From Candidatus Chloroploca sp. Khr17 (GTDB taxonomy: Bacteria > Chloroflexota > Chloroflexia > Chloroflexales > Chloroflexaceae): a DNA stretch of 39,180 bases. Position 1 is the stretch's first letter. The number at the start of each line of letters is the position of its first letter. Below are positions 8,701 to 16,245 of this stretch, one piece after another. The stretch spans positions 1-39,180 of the forward strand of contig NZ_RYFF01000047.1 of the NCBI RefSeq assembly GCF_004138165.1. The letters are read 5' to 3'. The notes below the pieces were generated by a model that saw only the letters and a list, made by a program, of their open reading frames with translations, ran no database searches and was not told the origin of the DNA. A program made the position numbers and the translations under genes.

Positions 8701-9865
8701 GATCACTCAGCCCGTCGCTCCCGAAGCTGCGGCTCATGTTCATGAACTGCTCGTCCTGCTCAGCGTCAAATAGTTGAAGGCCGCGCTGCCCACCGCAGGC
8801 CGCGACCTGGCTCACGACACCATCAGGGTTCTCCATGCTCAGCCAGAAGATGCCGTCGGGAAAGTGTTCGCGGTAGCGATGGACAAACTCGATGGCGAGG
8901 CGGGTCTTGCCGATGCCGCCAATGCCGGCCACCGCAGGCAGCAGGGCCGCACTGGTCACGTGCTCGCCGGTCAAGGTCATTGCCAGTTGCGCTAACGCTT
9001 CTTCGCGCCCGACGAAGCCGGACATGGGCGGATGCGGCATCACGAAGGGCTGATGCACGGGGGTCCGGAGGCGGGCGCGGTCGGGGTAGTAGGCCAGGGT
9101 CGCCCCCGCCGAGCGGTCAAACCCATATTCGCCACTCTGCGCCTCGGTGAGGTCGTTCTGAAGATAGGCGTGGAGGCTCTGCCAGGTCACGCGTCCGTCA
9201 TCCATGACCGCCGTACCATGCAACCCACGCAGCAGCGCCGCGCTGTACGCGGTGGTTCCGTCGCCTTCATAGGCTTTGTGCAGCGGGCTGACGGCGGCGA
9301 GGGCCTTGCGCATCGTCGCTCCTGTCGCCCCGTCGGCGCTGCGCTGGAGGTTCAGGGTCTCCTCGAGGCGCTTGACGAGATTGACGACGAGGGGATCGGG
9401 CGCGGCCTCGCTCACGGCACCGGCGAAGCAGCAATCGAGCACCAGCAACAGGCGATCAGGATCGTCGTGGCGCAGTACCGTCTCTTGGAGCCACTGCATC
9501 GAGAGGTGGGCGCTCGGGTCGTCGCGGGCGTCGCCGGGACGGAAGTTGTGGGTCACCAGGAAGACGTCGCTCCTCGAACGCCCAACCTCGACATAGCGCC
9601 CGTGACCGATGTAGTAGATCAGCAGCAACCCCGTGCGCCCGGCAGCGCGGCGGGCGTCGAAGATCGCCCTGCGCACCGCATCGGTCGTCGCCGCAGCGCC
9701 CAGCAGCGGCCCCTCGCCGTGCAGCGTAAAGCCGCATGCGGGCGCGACGAAGGCGCGAGCCACCTGCTGCGCCGTCTCCTCAGCAAAGCGCAACGGGGCC
9801 AGCCCCGTCTCTGGGCCGCCGTTCACGCCGATTACCAGGGCGATGTTAGGTGGTGGTTCGTTCAT
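5777..9865 (-). CDS. caspase-NB-ARC-TPR-transmembrane protein (bacterial NLR-like)
   Basis: A 1362-residue protein. Residues 8-160 are a caspase/metacaspase (peptidase C14) domain with catalytic His88 in YYIGHGRY and Cys146 in LDCCFAG. Residues about 285-520 are an NB-ARC STAND NTPase: GFVGRE, Walker A GIGGIGKT (Lys320), Walker B LLIFDNLED, GSRVLITTR, and a degenerate GLPLA-like GGHALAL. Residues about 710-1240 are TPRs, with eight near-identical 42-residue units (each beginning GRQHRDTA) and at least three diverged ones. The last 110 residues contain four probable membrane helices. Such STAND proteins are thought to sense a trigger through the repeats, oligomerise through NB-ARC and activate the protease (family knowledge); triggering of cell death during infection is inference. 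The membrane end is unusual. The ATG at 9865 has only a weak ribosome binding site. The small gene at 5751 follows in the same operon. Confidence 0.9.
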   Translation of the reverse strand: MNEPPPNIALVIGVNGGPETGLAPLRFAEETAQQVARAFVAPACGFTLHGEGPLLGAAATTDAVRRAIFDARRAAGRTGLLLIYYIGHGRYVEVGRSRSDVFLVTHNFRPGDARDDPSAHLSMQWLQETVLRHDDPDRLLLVLDCCFAGAVSEAAPDPLVVNLVKRLEETLNLQRSADGATGATMRKALAAVSPLHKAYEGDGTTAYSAALLRGLHGTAVMDDGRVTWQSLHAYLQNDLTEAQSGEYGFDRSAGATLAYYPDRARLRTPVHQPFVMPHPPMSGFVGREEALAQLAMTLTGEHVTSAALLPAVAGIGGIGKTRLAIEFVHRYREHFPDGIFWLSMENPDGVVSQVAACGGQRGLQLFDAEQDEQFMNMSRSFGSDGLSDRIERTTRLSLRQQAEQVRAIWETPGRRLLIFDNLEDPALLELWRPRGGGSRVLITTRRQSWAPRSSVRPFPLGVLLDEASQALLLGPRALERGCTIEDMLADPREAEAAAGLVGELGGHALALTLCGGYLARSAATLGEYLAQLRAESIRHRSLSPELAEGLPQGHQASIVASFALSYGRLGVQAEHARARMLWLAAAQLAPQPIPAEVLLRAEGLDPADESQREHGEGALRLLRELGLIERSADTYQLHRLMIAYAHSVSEDVPNDRRRAARGLAQTIQRLDDEGELKGSLFREHITHLLDAGAPEHDREGAALLHSAGLIAYDAKDYASAGEYFRQALDIRIEVHGRQHRDTAVTLHALGNVAQAEGDYPAARQCFQEALAIYKAVLGRQHRDTAVTLHELGFVAQAEGDYPAARQYLAEALAIYEAVHGRQHRDTAGTLHALGWVAQAEGDYPTARQSFQEALAITTAVQGRQHRDTADTLLALGLVAQAEGDYPAARRYFQETLEIEQAVLGRQHRDTAVTLHALGWVAQAEGDYPAASQFFTEALAINEAVQGRQHRDTAGTLHELGRVAQDEGDYPAARQFFTEALAIHTAVQGRQHRDTAGTLHALGRVAQDEGDYPAARQFFQEALAIHEAVLGRQHRSTAVTLHALGRVADAEGDYPAARQFFQEALAILDQSVGRQHKDMAQVLAGLGGLALQQGRLADAENYLTEALAVLDQSVGRQHKDTAQVLAAMGGLALQQRRLTKAHRLFREAIAVIEQINGRQNKEVMTLLLMLSKIAMRQQEFANARIHAQEAVNFFSQPPYQETIDYANSLLTLSQISYVEGECSKSRKLAREALKISRQALPLKHPLTRSASLHLTIVYGGTLIIQIMLSTALLWAIRWLIPDLPLFPILGGVFLCALFSLFWRPAALLIRSIDSMLIPVFFGTLVGAIIEWLTGASAKGWGGLFGVLIGILLSLYVLRKQQIL
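6500..7680 (-). repeat. 126-bp tandem repeats encoding TPR units
   Basis: Inside the caspase-NB-ARC gene a 126-base unit recurs in phase. For example, TGTCGCGATGCTGGCGGCC returns every 126 bases between about 6880 and 7660. Eight units (about 6650-7670) are nearly identical at the DNA level and three toward 6400 are diverged. The high identity, including silent positions, implies recent duplication or gene conversion, so copy number may vary between strains. Confidence 0.9.
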
Positions 9866-9899
9866 AGCTTTTTTCGCAATCAGCTTTCAGCTTTCAGCC

Positions 9900-10112
9900 G
9901 GGCAAGCTCGCGCAAAGCCGCAAAGTCGCAAAGCCGAACATTTTTTAACGCAAAGTCGCAGAGCCGCAAAGCCGAACATTTTTTAACGCAAAGCCGCGAA
10001 GCCGCAAAGCCGAACATTTTTTAACGCAAAGCCGCGAAGCCGCAGAGTCGCTAAGGAAGGAAGATCTCAAAACCTCTGCGCCTTCGCGCCTTTGCGTCTC
10101 TGCGTTAAAGCT
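9900..10112. repeat. 38-bp tandem repeat within a second hairpin family
   Basis: AACATTTTTTAACGCAAAG recurs at 9937, 9975 and 10013, giving a 38-base tandem unit built from GCAAAGCCGCGAAGCCGCAAA-like words. A complementary arm at 10075-10112 (CTCTGCGCCTTCGCG, then TTTGCGTCTCTGCGTTAAAG) makes the whole region an imperfect inverted repeat. It fills most of the gap between the methylase and caspase genes, where no other feature is visible. It could act as a transcription attenuator, but no T-tract terminator is evident. Confidence 0.75.
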
Positions 10113-10125
10113 GCCCGGAACCTCC

Positions 10126-13100
10126 TCACAACAACCGCCCCTGCCCCTCCAACTCACTCCCGCCCTGCTTCTTCCGCCCGCCCTTCGCCGATCCCCGACC
10201 CCCGGCCCCCGACCCCCGATCATGCAGCCCTGCCTCCACCTCCTCCTTATACCGCTGATGATTCAACGCCAGCAGCCGATCCAACACCACCCGCCGCGCC
10301 GCTTCGCTGATCGTGTACCGCAAGCCCTGCTTCGTCTCGTGGAAGCCGTGCCCCAGGTCGAGATCCTCCCAGCCATACGCCGCCGCCACCGCGTTGTCCA
10401 TCGCGACGTGGAGCCGCCGCAACTCGGCGATGTCGGCGCTCTGCTCGTCGGGGCTGTGGAAGCGGTTGTAGGTCTTGGTGAGGCCTTCGTCGCGATCTGC
10501 CATGATCGCTTTCCTATGGGCATGGTAGGTTTCGCCTATTGAGGCTAGGGGATTGGGGTTCGGGGTTCGGGGATCGGGGTTCAGGGATCGGGGTTCGGAT
10601 GCGTGCCCTCCCGATCCCTGTTCGCTGATCCCTGATCCCCGATCTGCGGTGAAGGGGAAGGTTTCGAAGCAGTCTGTCAGCGTATATCTCGTATCCATTT
10701 TCATGGTAGATGCAAACTCTCTCACCCAAGTTTTGTACAGTGAGGACTCTACAGTGCTGAAATTGCCTCCGGTGTAATCCATTAAGACATTGACTGCCAC
10801 ATCAAAGATAATGTCTGTAGAGAAATATACATGAGCAACATATTTTGTAACACGTGATGCTACTAAAACACTTTTCTTCTTTCTGACTATTTTATATTGC
10901 TCAACACGACCACGTTCGTGCTGCCACCAATTTTCAACAGCGGCCTTACTGTAGGTTATTTTGTCCCTTTCCGGCTTTACCTTCTCCTTCACAATCGCCA
11001 TCAGGTCAGGATACGTTTCAGCCTGTTCCAACGGCCAGTCGTGAAAGTTGATCACCCAGCGGCTCGGTGATTGATCCGGGCGACTGTTGAGATCTTCGCC
11101 GTTGAGGTAGGGGAAGAGCGCCTCGGCGTTGCGTGGATCTTTGGCGATCAAGGCCTGGGCCTCTTCGGGTTCGAGGACAAAGCCCATGCCCAGCACAATC
11201 GAGCCTTGAAAGGATTTGCCCTCATTGGCCTTGAGCTTGTAAGGATTGCCGACCGCCAGACCAGGTTCGCTCAAAGAGGGCGTGATACCGCTAACGGTCG
11301 CCTCATTCAACAGATAGCTACTGCGCCACGCGCCCTTGCGTACCCAGACATGGGCCACCTCGACGGCAGCTAAACCAGGCCAGGGGCGGCTCGGTACGGC
11401 GCGGGGAATAGCAAACCCAGCGGCAACTAACTGATCCAGCCCTACCTCACGTGTATCACCTTGAGCGATGGTATTGGTGGCGATCAAGCCGGCCTGACCA
11501 TGCTGCTGCAACATGCCGCCCGCCCGCAGAAAGAAGTAGGCACATAGGTCTGCCGACCCACGCTTGCCATGTGCCAAAAATTCCACAAGGTAGTCACGGT
11601 ATGGAACCCCAAGCGCACCGGTGATCTTCTGCCCACCCTGGAACGGCGGGTTGCCCACAATCGCCGCAAAGCCAGCATCTCGGGTCTCGGATATCGGGTC
11701 TATCGGGTCTAGGTTCCCAACCCGAGCTGCATCCAGAACTTCGTCAAACACCCTAGCGTCTTCTTGCTCCAGACCCGAGACCCGAGACCCGAGACCCGAA
11801 AGAAACACCTCTGGAAACTCAAGGGGCCAGTGGAAGGGCTGCCGTCCCGCCAACAGCGCATCGGCCTCACGGCGCAGGGCTGCTAACTCTTCGCGGTTGG
11901 CGTCGCCCCTCGGGGCACCGGCACCACCACGCTGCACGCTCTCCCACGCCTCCGCTGCCAGCGACATACGATACTGGAACTCATCGCTCAGCTCAGCGCG
12001 GCGCTTCTTCTCGGGGTGGAGCGCGGCAGCGACGAGCAGGTCAGCGGCCAGACGCACCAGACCCAGCGCCTCCTCAGCCTCGCGCAGCCAACCCGCCTTG
12101 CGCTCGGCGTCGCGCACATCGATCACCGGCGTCTCGCGGATCTTACGGCGCAGAGCAATGGCCCGCTGCAACGCCCGGCGCAGCGGCTCGGTCAAGAACG
12201 TCGCCGTCGTCGGCCCACTCGTCTTGCCCAGCGACCAGTGCAGCAACTGATCGATGTGGGCGAGGCCCAGCAGCGAATCGCCGACGCGCAGCGCGTGGTC
12301 GAGGAACGAGAACGGTCGCCCTTTGGCAAGCGTGATCAGCCAGAGCGAGAGCTTGGCCATCTCCACCGCTAGCGGGTTCTTGTCCACCCCGTAGAGGCAG
12401 CGATCGGCAATGAGACGGCGGGCTTGGGCGAGGCGTTCCTCGGGATCTCGGGTCTCGGGTCTCGGGTCTGGAGGGCTGGTGCTCGGGGCTGGGGGCTGGG
12501 GGCTGGGGGCTAGCCCGCTCCGTCGGGTCTGGGCGACAGTGAGACGATCAGTCGGCGAAGCATCTTGCCGACTTCCTGCATAAGGTTCCAGGCCTTCTTG
12601 ACCTGCTCGCGATCCACATACTCCAGCCGCACCATAATCTGGAGTTGCGTCTCCGCCTCTTGGAGCGACCCCTGGGCGATCGAGAGGTGATGGACGTACT
12701 CCTTGCGATGAATCCGGCCGTAGCCCTCGGCGATATTCGACGGGATTGAGATCGCGGCCCGGCGCATCTGACTCGTCAGCCCAAACAGCTCGGTCTTCGG
12801 CAAGTGCCTGGTCAGCAGGTAGATCTCCTCCACGAGATCCATGCTCCGCTGCCACACCTCCAGGTCGCGATACGACTGTAGCGTCATCTTCAGAACCCTC
12901 CTCCCCCAGACCCGAGCCCCCAGACCCGAGCCCCTCCTCCGCCTCCCACGCCTCCGCCAACCGCTCACTCATATACCGACAAACCTGCACTAAAAATGCG
13001 CCACTGCCCATGGCCATGTCGCATACGTGCAGAGAAAGGATGTGCTCGGCAGAACGGAGGGTCCACGCTTCGCGGGGCAGGCCTTCAGCGGGGCCATGAT

Positions 13101-14937
13101 AGACCAGGGGATCGAGGGTGTGCTGGACGATGGGCTCGGTGAGCGAGCGGGGCGTGTAGTGGGTGCCGCTGGTGCGGCGGTCGGTGCCGCTGGTGACATA
13201 GAGGCTGCCTGTGGTGATGACGACCGGCCGCCCAAAGGTGTCGCGACGCAGCAGCCCGGCGAAGGGCCGCACCCGCTCAACCAGATCCGCATCATTGTCA
13301 CAGGCAGCCCGCAAAGCGTCGAGGTCGCGGGGTTCCAGCGTGATCGCGAGCGCCTTCTCCAGCGCACTGGCGGAGCGGCCGGTTTCCTCGCGGAGGAAGG
13401 TGAGTAGGGGATCGGGGATCGGGGATCGGGGATCGGTTTCCGACGGTGCTGATGGCGCACCATCAAAGAGCGACGCCTGCGCAAGAGACGCAGCTCCCCG
13501 ATCCCTGGCCCCCGATCCCCGATCCCCAAACAGCGCTTCCAGGCGCGACAACGCCACCTCCGGCTCACGATCCTTACTGCCGACCAGCCCAAGCACCGAC
13601 TCAGCGGCACGCTTGGCCGTATGATCAAGCAAACCCTCGTAGACGTGGCCGATCTGCTCGATGTCGAGGGCACGGAAGGAGAGCCGCCGCGGCTCGGCGG
13701 GGCCGCCGCCAGGAACTTTCACCCGCAGGATCTGGAGTGCCTCGAGCAGGTGGAGGACGGTGCGGTTGTCGACCGACAGTGGGTGCGCAGGCACATCGAT
13801 CCAGCGGGTATCTGGGGCACGTCCTTCGAGGAAGGGGAAGCGGTCGGGATCGAAGAGGTGGCCGCCATAGGCCGGCAGGCGCAGATCCTCGTGCTGCACG
13901 CCGCCAGAGACAGCGCGGAAGGTAGCCAGCAGACGGCTCCAGGCGTCATGGCGGCGCTCCAAAACCTCCTCACCGGTCTCGTCAGCGGCGGCGCGGAGCT
14001 GGGCGCGCAGGGTTGAGACGGCGTAGTGCTGGTCGTACATCGGCTTGCCGAGCAGCAGCAGATCGCGCTCCTCAGCCGAGAAGAGGAAGACCAGGCGCAT
14101 CATGACCGTCAAGGCTGCCTCATAGATCGTCGCCTCAGTGACGTTGGCAAGCAGCGTGCGCCCGCCATCTTTATCAATGCGGTCGAGGGTCTGGACAAGC
14201 ATCTCGACGGCCTCGCGCACCTGGTAGCCAAGCTGATCGGTCACTTCCTGCTGGTTGGCGGCGCTCTCGGTCAGCAGCGCCTCCAGGGTGTCGGGGTCGG
14301 CCACGCCGAAGAGCCGCTCGACACCGAGCAGCGAGCGGAAAGCACGCAGCGTGACCGGCTCATCAAGCCAGAGCGAGGCGTACCACGAAGCGAAGCCGGC
14401 GGTCTCACCGGGCTGGGCGTGGACAAGCATCCAGCGTTCACCATTGGTAAGCAGGCCAAGGCGCACGCCCGTGCCACGCAGCAACTCCGCCATGCGCGTG
14501 GCAGGCGACGCCTTCCAGCGGTGGTCTCTGAGCGGCTTATCGAGATCCTGGGCGGGCGGCACCACCTGCACGAGCAGGCGGGCTGGCTGCCCTGAGCGTA
14601 GAATTACTAGGTCGGGGCGCAGGATCTCGCCGTGCTCCGCCACCGTCGCCCTGATCGACTCGGGGATGGCCGGGCCGCTGGCGAGCAGATCATCAGGGAA
14701 GCCCAGCACCTCACGCAACACAAAGCGCACCCAGGCCGTGTGGATGGCCGGGTCAGGGCGCAGGCCCTGCTGGTTATTCTGCCACTCCTCCAGCGCGCGG
14801 CGCACGCCTCGGCTGACCTCGGCGTCGTGCGCGTCCAAGCCCTGGGGGAAGACGCGCAGCAGCACCGGCATGCTCAGGAACGGGCCTGAGACCTCTACCA
14901 ACGAGAGCCATTCGGCGTGGTGGCGGGCGATGGACAT
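10126..14937 (-). CDS. large N6-adenine DNA methyltransferase (Eco57I/DrmMI-like) with in-frame repeat insertions
   Basis: A 1603-residue class I methyltransferase. The first 500 residues form a helical and nuclease-like N-terminal region of the kind found in Eco57I-type, PglX and DrmMI proteins (LRPDLVILRSG...RLLVQV). SAM-binding motif I is CDMAMGSGAFL (about residue 640), then CLYGVDKNPLAVEMAKLSLW, and the catalytic motif IV is NPPF (residue 1096). A target-recognition domain follows. It probably methylates adenine at N6. The coding frame is interrupted, without being broken, by five stretches that translate GC-rich repeats (about 10140-10225, 10548-10645, 11685-11805, 12441-12935, 13400-13527). 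The largest holds a separate four-helix-bundle gene in another frame. The gene is third in an operon after the SNF2 helicase and PLD genes, with a 30-base gap to the PLD gene. Whether a protein carrying all the inserts is active cannot be judged from sequence. Confidence 0.85.
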   Translation of the reverse strand: MSIARHHAEWLSLVEVSGPFLSMPVLLRVFPQGLDAHDAEVSRGVRRALEEWQNNQQGLRPDPAIHTAWVRFVLREVLGFPDDLLASGPAIPESIRATVAEHGEILRPDLVILRSGQPARLLVQVVPPAQDLDKPLRDHRWKASPATRMAELLRGTGVRLGLLTNGERWMLVHAQPGETAGFASWYASLWLDEPVTLRAFRSLLGVERLFGVADPDTLEALLTESAANQQEVTDQLGYQVREAVEMLVQTLDRIDKDGGRTLLANVTEATIYEAALTVMMRLVFLFSAEERDLLLLGKPMYDQHYAVSTLRAQLRAAADETGEEVLERRHDAWSRLLATFRAVSGGVQHEDLRLPAYGGHLFDPDRFPFLEGRAPDTRWIDVPAHPLSVDNRTVLHLLEALQILRVKVPGGGPAEPRRLSFRALDIEQIGHVYEGLLDHTAKRAAESVLGLVGSKDREPEVALSRLEALFGDRGSGARDRGAASLAQASLFDGAPSAPSETDPRSPIPDPLLTFLREETGRSASALEKALAITLEPRDLDALRAACDNDADLVERVRPFAGLLRRDTFGRPVVITTGSLYVTSGTDRRTSGTHYTPRSLTEPIVQHTLDPLVYHGPAEGLPREAWTLRSAEHILSLHVCDMAMGSGAFLVQVCRYMSERLAEAWEAEEGLGSGGSGLGEEGSEDDATVVSRPGGVAAEHGSRGGDLPADQALAEDRAVWADESDAPGRDLNPVEYRRGLRPDSSQGVRPSPLDRPGVAPRGGDATPDYGAAGVCGSRAGQEGLEPYAGSRQDASPTDRLTVAQTRRSGLAPSPQPPAPSTSPPDPRPETRDPEERLAQARRLIADRCLYGVDKNPLAVEMAKLSLWLITLAKGRPFSFLDHALRVGDSLLGLAHIDQLLHWSLGKTSGPTTATFLTEPLRRALQRAIALRRKIRETPVIDVRDAERKAGWLREAEEALGLVRLAADLLVAAALHPEKKRRAELSDEFQYRMSLAAEAWESVQRGGAGAPRGDANREELAALRREADALLAGRQPFHWPLEFPEVFLSGLGSRVSGLEQEDARVFDEVLDAARVGNLDPIDPISETRDAGFAAIVGNPPFQGGQKITGALGVPYRDYLVEFLAHGKRGSADLCAYFFLRAGGMLQQHGQAGLIATNTIAQGDTREVGLDQLVAAGFAIPRAVPSRPWPGLAAVEVAHVWVRKGAWRSSYLLNEATVSGITPSLSEPGLAVGNPYKLKANEGKSFQGSIVLGMGFVLEPEEAQALIAKDPRNAEALFPYLNGEDLNSRPDQSPSRWVINFHDWPLEQAETYPDLMAIVKEKVKPERDKITYSKAAVENWWQHERGRVEQYKIVRKKKSVLVASRVTKYVAHVYFSTDIIFDVAVNVLMDYTGGNFSTVESSLYKTWVREFASTMKMDTRYTLTDCFETFPFTADRGSGISEQGSGGHASEPRSLNPDPRTPNPNPLASIGETYHAHRKAIMADRDEGLTKTYNRFHSPDEQSADIAELRRLHVAMDNAVAAAYGWEDLDLGHGFHETKQGLRYTISEAARRVVLDRLLALNHQRYKEEVEAGLHDRGSGAGGRGSAKGGRKKQGGSELEGQGRLL
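10548..10645. repeat. hairpin repeat inside the methylase gene (C-terminal part)
   Basis: G-rich arm of GGGGTTC/GGGATC units (10553-10599), a short loop GATGCGTGCCCTCC, then the complementary C-rich arm (10610-10640, GATCCCTG/GATCCCC units). It stays open in the methylase frame and adds about 30 Gly/Ser/Pro/Asp-rich residues. The junction GGTTCGGATGCGTGCC resembles the deleted-core copy at 4990-5005. Confidence 0.75.
11685..11805. repeat. hairpin repeat inside the methylase gene, just before motif IV
   Basis: Left arm with CGGGTCT units (11688-11715) and right arm with CAGACCCGAGACCCGAGACC (about 11770-11800), about 55 bases apart and inverted. In protein it adds roughly 40 residues between EFPEVF and the IVGNPPF motif. 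In related methylases these two segments lie close together, which marks this as an insertion. Confidence 0.7.
12441..12935. mobile_element. IVS-like insertion carrying a nested gene, flanked by inverted repeats
   Basis: About 495 bases inserted between methylase motif I and the CLYGVDKNPLA segment. Left boundary repeats are CTCGGGTCTCGGGTCTGG (12447-12471) followed by GGGGGCT units. The right boundary has CCAGACCCGAGCCCCCAGAC (from about 12905), their inverted complement. Between the arms lies the four-helix-bundle gene. The layout, inverted repeats enclosing an S23/IVP-type gene, is that of the intervening sequences found in bacterial 23S rRNA genes. Here it sits in a protein gene and keeps the host frame open. 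Confidence 0.65.
12510..12887 (-). CDS. four-helix-bundle protein (S23/IVP family), nested in the methylase gene
   Basis: A 125-residue protein in a second frame of the same strand as the methylase. The sequence is a textbook member of the 23S rRNA intervening-sequence protein (four helix bundle, TIGR02436-type) family: YRDLEVWQRSMDLVEEIY, then LFGLTSQMRRAAISIPSNIA and EGYGR, then LSIAQGSLQEAETQL, ending in a last amphipathic helix. Length is normal and no motif is damaged. A GGAGGAGG sequence lies 9 bases before the ATG at 12887, so it can probably be translated independently. The family is cytoplasmic, forms pentamer-like bundles and is related to the Avd accessory protein of diversity-generating retroelements; its function is unsettled. 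The host gene reads through the same DNA as a Gly/Pro/Asp-rich linker. Family call near certain, expression unproven. Confidence 0.9.
   Translation of the reverse strand: MTLQSYRDLEVWQRSMDLVEEIYLLTRHLPKTELFGLTSQMRRAAISIPSNIAEGYGRIHRKEYVHHLSIAQGSLQEAETQLQIMVRLEYVDREQVKKAWNLMQEVGKMLRRLIVSLSPRPDGAG
13400..13527. repeat. hairpin repeat inside the methylase gene (before motif I)
   Basis: Left arm GGGGATC x4 (13407-13436), a loop of about 58 bases, right arm CCCCGATC units (13495-13527), perfectly complementary in register. In the methylase frame it contributes a Gly/Arg/Ser-rich and Pro/Asp-rich insertion of about 40 residues. Confidence 0.75.
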
Positions 14938-14967
14938 GGGCGCTCACAATCTGTCACTGCGCAATGA

Positions 14968-16245
14968 TTACTCAAGGGATTCGGCAGTCTGTCGTCGGAA
15001 GAAGAGCTTGGGATGTATTTTCTGTCGGAGTTCATGGAGGGTTGGTGTGTACCTTTCGGCTACTGCCTGGAATGGCGCAGGCTGGAGAATTTTTACATCT
15101 TTGTTCAGATCCTTTGCTTGTTCGGCGAAGCTGTTTCTCTCTGGGGTTTTCTCATACGATTCAAACAGATTCTGATCTTGGAGCCGTGTCTTCAGTTTAC
15201 TCATCGGGTCGGGTCGCCAGCGGTCTTTCTTAGTGATGGAGAGGATATGCAGGTACTCCTTCATCGGCTCACCAACCTGTAAATCGACGCAGTAGGCAGC
15301 CTGTGTTAGCTCGGCCACATGCTCTGGATCATGCTGCTTGAGGACCGGCAACGAGCAATCAGTACGATAAAGCCACCGAGCAGATGTGATGTCCGCTTGC
15401 CCATGCGCTAGTTTGGCTATATCTGTCTGTTGAAGGCTAACTGTACGAATGGTCGCCTTATATGGGTGTATCTTGCCGCTCTGTGAGTCTCCAACCACGA
15501 GATAGACCGGGCGGTTCACATGAACCCCATCGCTATCAGTGAAATCTTCTGCATTACCCCCAAAGAGCAGCAGACGCTGATCACTCAACGCCTGTACCTG
15601 CTTACCCTCGCACTCAAAAAAGAGATGCTCAGGAACCAACCCTTGAAGCCACAGATAATAACCGGCCTGCTCGAGATCGAAAGCATCGCAGCAGCTGCGC
15701 ATATACTCTAGCTCGGCAAGAGCCTCAGCGTAGAGCGGCGATTGGCGAAGAAGGTGAATGACGATCGTTGCCTCGAAGTTAAGCCCACCGATCGCGCGCT
15801 TTGTCCAGTTGTGGCTCCCGACCCAGAGCTCAGCAGTCTCATCCCTCCTATCGATGAGAAACATCTTTGGGTGTAGCAGATGCTGTGGCATATCTCGACC
15901 AGCATTGGTCACCTCGGGCTGACCTTTAAATGAGCGTAGGTGGAGGAACAGGTGCGGATCGGTGAGCGATTGACCACTGGCTTTCGCCAAGCCGGCCAGC
16001 ATAGCAACACTAGTTGGCAGCGCGAAATCGATACAGAGAAAGCTATTCTCTCGACCGAGCAGCTCAGGAAACACATCTGAGACATATTGAGGCCCAACCG
16101 TCCAGTATGCGATTGCACCTCGGTAGCAGGTCGCTTCTGATAAGGACATGCGCAGACGCTCCGCGAACCGTCCCGGGTCAGTCGCCGAAGACAGAAGTGC
16201 GATGCTAAGCAGCCCTTCGCCCGCTGTCCACATGTGGTTTATCAT
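14968..16245 (-). CDS. phospholipase D-family nuclease of the helicase/methylase operon
   Basis: A 425-residue protein with a single PLD-type active site: HPKMFLID (about residues 125-132) followed by WVGSHNWTKRAIGGLNFEA (about 144-162), the H-x-K plus G-S-x-N signature. A single-motif PLD nuclease normally works as a dimer, as in BfiI and Nuc (family knowledge). The C-terminal 220 residues are unrecognised and may contact DNA or the partner proteins. Its ATG overlaps the stop of the SNF2 helicase gene (ATGA), so the two are translationally coupled, and the methylase gene follows after 30 bases. DISARM systems contain a smaller PLD protein, DrmC, in a similar role; this one is longer and may be distinct. 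It is the likely DNA-cutting subunit, by inference. Confidence 0.75.
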   Translation of the reverse strand: MINHMWTAGEGLLSIALLSSATDPGRFAERLRMSLSEATCYRGAIAYWTVGPQYVSDVFPELLGRENSFLCIDFALPTSVAMLAGLAKASGQSLTDPHLFLHLRSFKGQPEVTNAGRDMPQHLLHPKMFLIDRRDETAELWVGSHNWTKRAIGGLNFEATIVIHLLRQSPLYAEALAELEYMRSCCDAFDLEQAGYYLWLQGLVPEHLFFECEGKQVQALSDQRLLLFGGNAEDFTDSDGVHVNRPVYLVVGDSQSGKIHPYKATIRTVSLQQTDIAKLAHGQADITSARWLYRTDCSLPVLKQHDPEHVAELTQAAYCVDLQVGEPMKEYLHILSITKKDRWRPDPMSKLKTRLQDQNLFESYEKTPERNSFAEQAKDLNKDVKILQPAPFQAVAERYTPTLHELRQKIHPKLFFRRQTAESLE

